A stretch of 64,000 nucleotides of DNA, from the NCBI GenBank assembly GCA_030849965.1, contig JAVDKL010000001.1:2524554-2588553 (forward strand). The letters run 5' to 3'. The notes below the pieces were generated by a model, which saw only the letters and a program-made list of their open reading frames with translations, searched no databases and had not been told where the DNA came from. Positions 62,607 to 64,000 of the stretch are shown here, piece by piece; positions within the stretch are counted from its first letter, which is position 1, and each line of letters opens with the position of its first letter. The position numbers were made by a program, and so were the translations under genes. Origin of the DNA: Schauerella fraxinea (GTDB lineage Bacteria; Pseudomonadota; Gammaproteobacteria; Burkholderiales; Burkholderiaceae_B).

Positions 62607-64000
62607 TCAACGTGTGATCGCCCAAATGCCTACCGCCACCGCAACCGCCAAAACGGCTGCAATGGCTGTCAACAGGCGGTTATTTTGTTCTTGCGCACGT
62701 CGTAGCAGCACCAATTCATTGATTAAGACCGGAGAAGCGTGCGGTCGGTTCAAGTTGTCGTGAACCAACCGGGGGATTTCGGGGAGAAGCTGTGCCCAAT
62801 GCACGGCCTCTTTTTTCAGTTTTTGCCGCAATCCGGCAAATCCCATACGCTCATGCATCCAGCGTTCGAGATAGGGCTTGGCCGTCTTCCACAGATCCAG
62901 ATTGGGATCCAGGTCGCGCCCCATGCCCTCGATATTCAACAGCGTCTTTTGCAACAGTACCAGTTGCGGTTGAATTTCGACATTGAAGCGTCGTGATGTC
63001 TGAAAGAGACGCATCAACACCTGACCCAGCGAGATTTCAGAAAGCGGTCGGTCGAAGTACGGCTCACATACAGCACGTACCGCGCCTTCAAGCTCCTCCT
63101 CGCGCGTATCGGCCGGTACCCAACCCGATTCGATGTGTAACTGCGCCACGCGGCGGTAGTCGCGGTGAAAAAACGCGAGAAAGTTCTGCGCCAGGTAGTT
63201 TTTATCGAATTCGGACAGCGAACCGACGATGCCGAAGTCGAGTGCGATGTACTGACCAAGCGTTTCCGCCTGATCCGACACGTAGATATTACCCGGGTGC
63301 ATGTCGGCGTGGAAGAAACCGTCGGCAAACACCTGTGTGAAGAAAATTTCCACGCCGCTGCGGGCAAGCTTCTCGATATCGACGCCTGCCGTGCGCAGAC
63401 GGTCGATCTGGCTGATCGGAATACCGCGCATGCGCTCCATGGTGAACACCGTCGTTGCGGTGTATTCCCACACCACCTCAGGCACCATCAACATGCCGCC
63501 GCGTCCGGTATCAGGACCGAAATTGCGGCGCAATTGGCTGCAATTGGACGCTTCGCGCACCAGATCGAGCTCGTCGTGCAAATACTTGTCGAATTCGGCG
63601 ACCACTTCGCGCGGCTTCAACCGGCGCCCGTCGGGACCCAGCTTTTCGATCACGCGCGCCACCAGCTTAAGCAGCGCCAAATCCTGGTCAATGACGTTCA
63701 ACATGCCGGGCCGCAGCACTTTCACGGCCACATCGCGCCCATCATGCAACACCGCGAAGTGCACCTGGGCGATCGAGGCCGATGCCACCGGATCGACTTC
63801 GAAATGCGCAAAGAGCTTTTCGGGCGGCGCGCCCAAGGCAGTCTTGATGCAGGCGGCGGCTTCGGCCGACGGAAAAGGCGGCACGCGATCTTGCAGCAGC
63901 GCCAGCTCGACGGCGATGTCCGCGGGGATCAAATCGCGGCGGGTGGACAGCACCTGGCCGAACTTGACGAAAATAGGCCCCAAGGTTTCGAGCGCCCGTC
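62607..64000 (-). CDS. ubiB: UbiB ubiquinone-biosynthesis protein (partial)
   Basis: Atypical kinase-like ATPase of the inner membrane needed for ubiquinone synthesis. The visible 464 residues start inside the protein at the window edge with [20 protein letters not shown], which includes the KxGQ motif. They go on with [10 protein letters not shown] (the A-rich loop), ALDFGIVG and two C-terminal membrane helices ([20 protein letters not shown]). The first ~60-70 residues lie outside the window. Confidence 0.93.
   Translation of the reverse strand, partial: RALETLGPIFVKFGQVLSTRRDLIPADIAVELALLQDRVPPFPSAEAAACIKTALGAPPEKLFAHFEVDPVASASIAQVHFAVLHDGRDVAVKVLRPGMLNVIDQDLALLKLVARVIEKLGPDGRRLKPREVVAEFDKYLHDELDLVREASNCSQLRRNFGPDTGRGGMLMVPEVVWEYTATTVFTMERMRGIPISQIDRLRTAGVDIEKLARSGVEIFFTQVFADGFFHADMHPGNIYVSDQAETLGQYIALDFGIVGSLSEFDKNYLAQNFLAFFHRDYRRVAQLHIESGWVPADTREEELEGAVRAVCEPYFDRPLSEISLGQVLMRLFQTSRRFNVEIQPQLVLLQKTLLNIEGMGRDLDPNLDLWKTAKPYLERWMHERMGFAGLRQKLKKEAVHWAQLLPEIPRLVHDNLNRPHASPVLINELVLLRRAQEQNNRLLTAIAAVLAVAVAVGIWAITR

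Overview
The window is a 64 kb piece of a high-GC chromosome. Gene content points to a betaproteobacterium of the order Burkholderiales, most like Alcaligenaceae (the Bordetella/Achromobacter side). The pointers are a Bug/TctC-type periplasmic binding protein, the rplU-rpmA-obg-proB block beside ispB and a tRNA-Pro, a TPP-riboswitch thiC, and metH lying back to back with a B12-riboswitch btuB-btuF pair. Taxonomy is inferred from gene content only.

Layout. 0-4 kb: queC and ppc, divergent. 4-12.5 kb: a catabolic cluster of a 3-hydroxyacyl-CoA dehydrogenase, an AtoE-type short-chain fatty acid permease, an SDR, a divergent IclR regulator, a two-subunit CoA-transferase, muconolactone isomerase, a YCII protein, enol-lactonase and a cyclase-family hydrolase. 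Two near-identical 15-bp palindromes, one before the dehydrogenase and one between iclR and pcaI, suggest one IclR regulon covering both halves. 12.5-18 kb: a BrnT/BrnA toxin-antitoxin pair, a small FxLYD protein, mobA, and a TPP-enzyme/TauE/substrate-binding-protein trio. 18-27 kb: a penicillin-acylase-type lipoprotein, a frameshifted PhoD-type phosphatase, a DUF1090 protein, ilvE, a Bcr/CflA-type efflux pump with its MarR regulator, and a GNAT acetyltransferase. 27-30 kb: short tandem repeats, then a 30-codon proline-rich leader ORF that resembles enterobacterial MgtL. It is followed by a hairpin over the next Shine-Dalgarno, a predicted outer-membrane protein and an MgtE-type magnesium transporter.

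30-36 kb: an alternate (class 5, CFA/I-Cbl type) chaperone-usher pilus operon in the order chaperone, major pilin, usher, tip adhesin, followed by a NarL-type regulator with a degenerate receiver. 36-40 kb: a Bug receptor, an alpha/beta hydrolase with a predicted Cys nucleophile, a small Gly-rich membrane protein, the 3' remnants of two formerly divergent genes (TetR and oxidoreductase) and tRNA-Pro(CGG). 40-46 kb: ispB, rplU, rpmA, obg, proB, and a divergent pair of unusual DNA-binding proteins with two in-phase operators. 46-59 kb: a lipoprotein, thiC, an XRE regulator, metH, btuB, btuF, thiG, thiD. 58.6-64 kb: a PIMT-like methyltransferase, tolC with a low-complexity tail holding a C10 tract, rfaE2, a ferritin-like protein and the C-terminal part of ubiB, which runs off the window.

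The most interesting candidate is the MgtL-like leader/hairpin module at 27.86-28.04 kb, because it lies outside the Enterobacteriaceae, ahead of an MgtE-class rather than an MgtA-class transporter, and with a presumed outer-membrane partner. The IclR operator pair, the pentapeptide-repeat regulator facing an XRE repressor, the class 5 pilus operon and the tolC poly-C tract are secondary leads.
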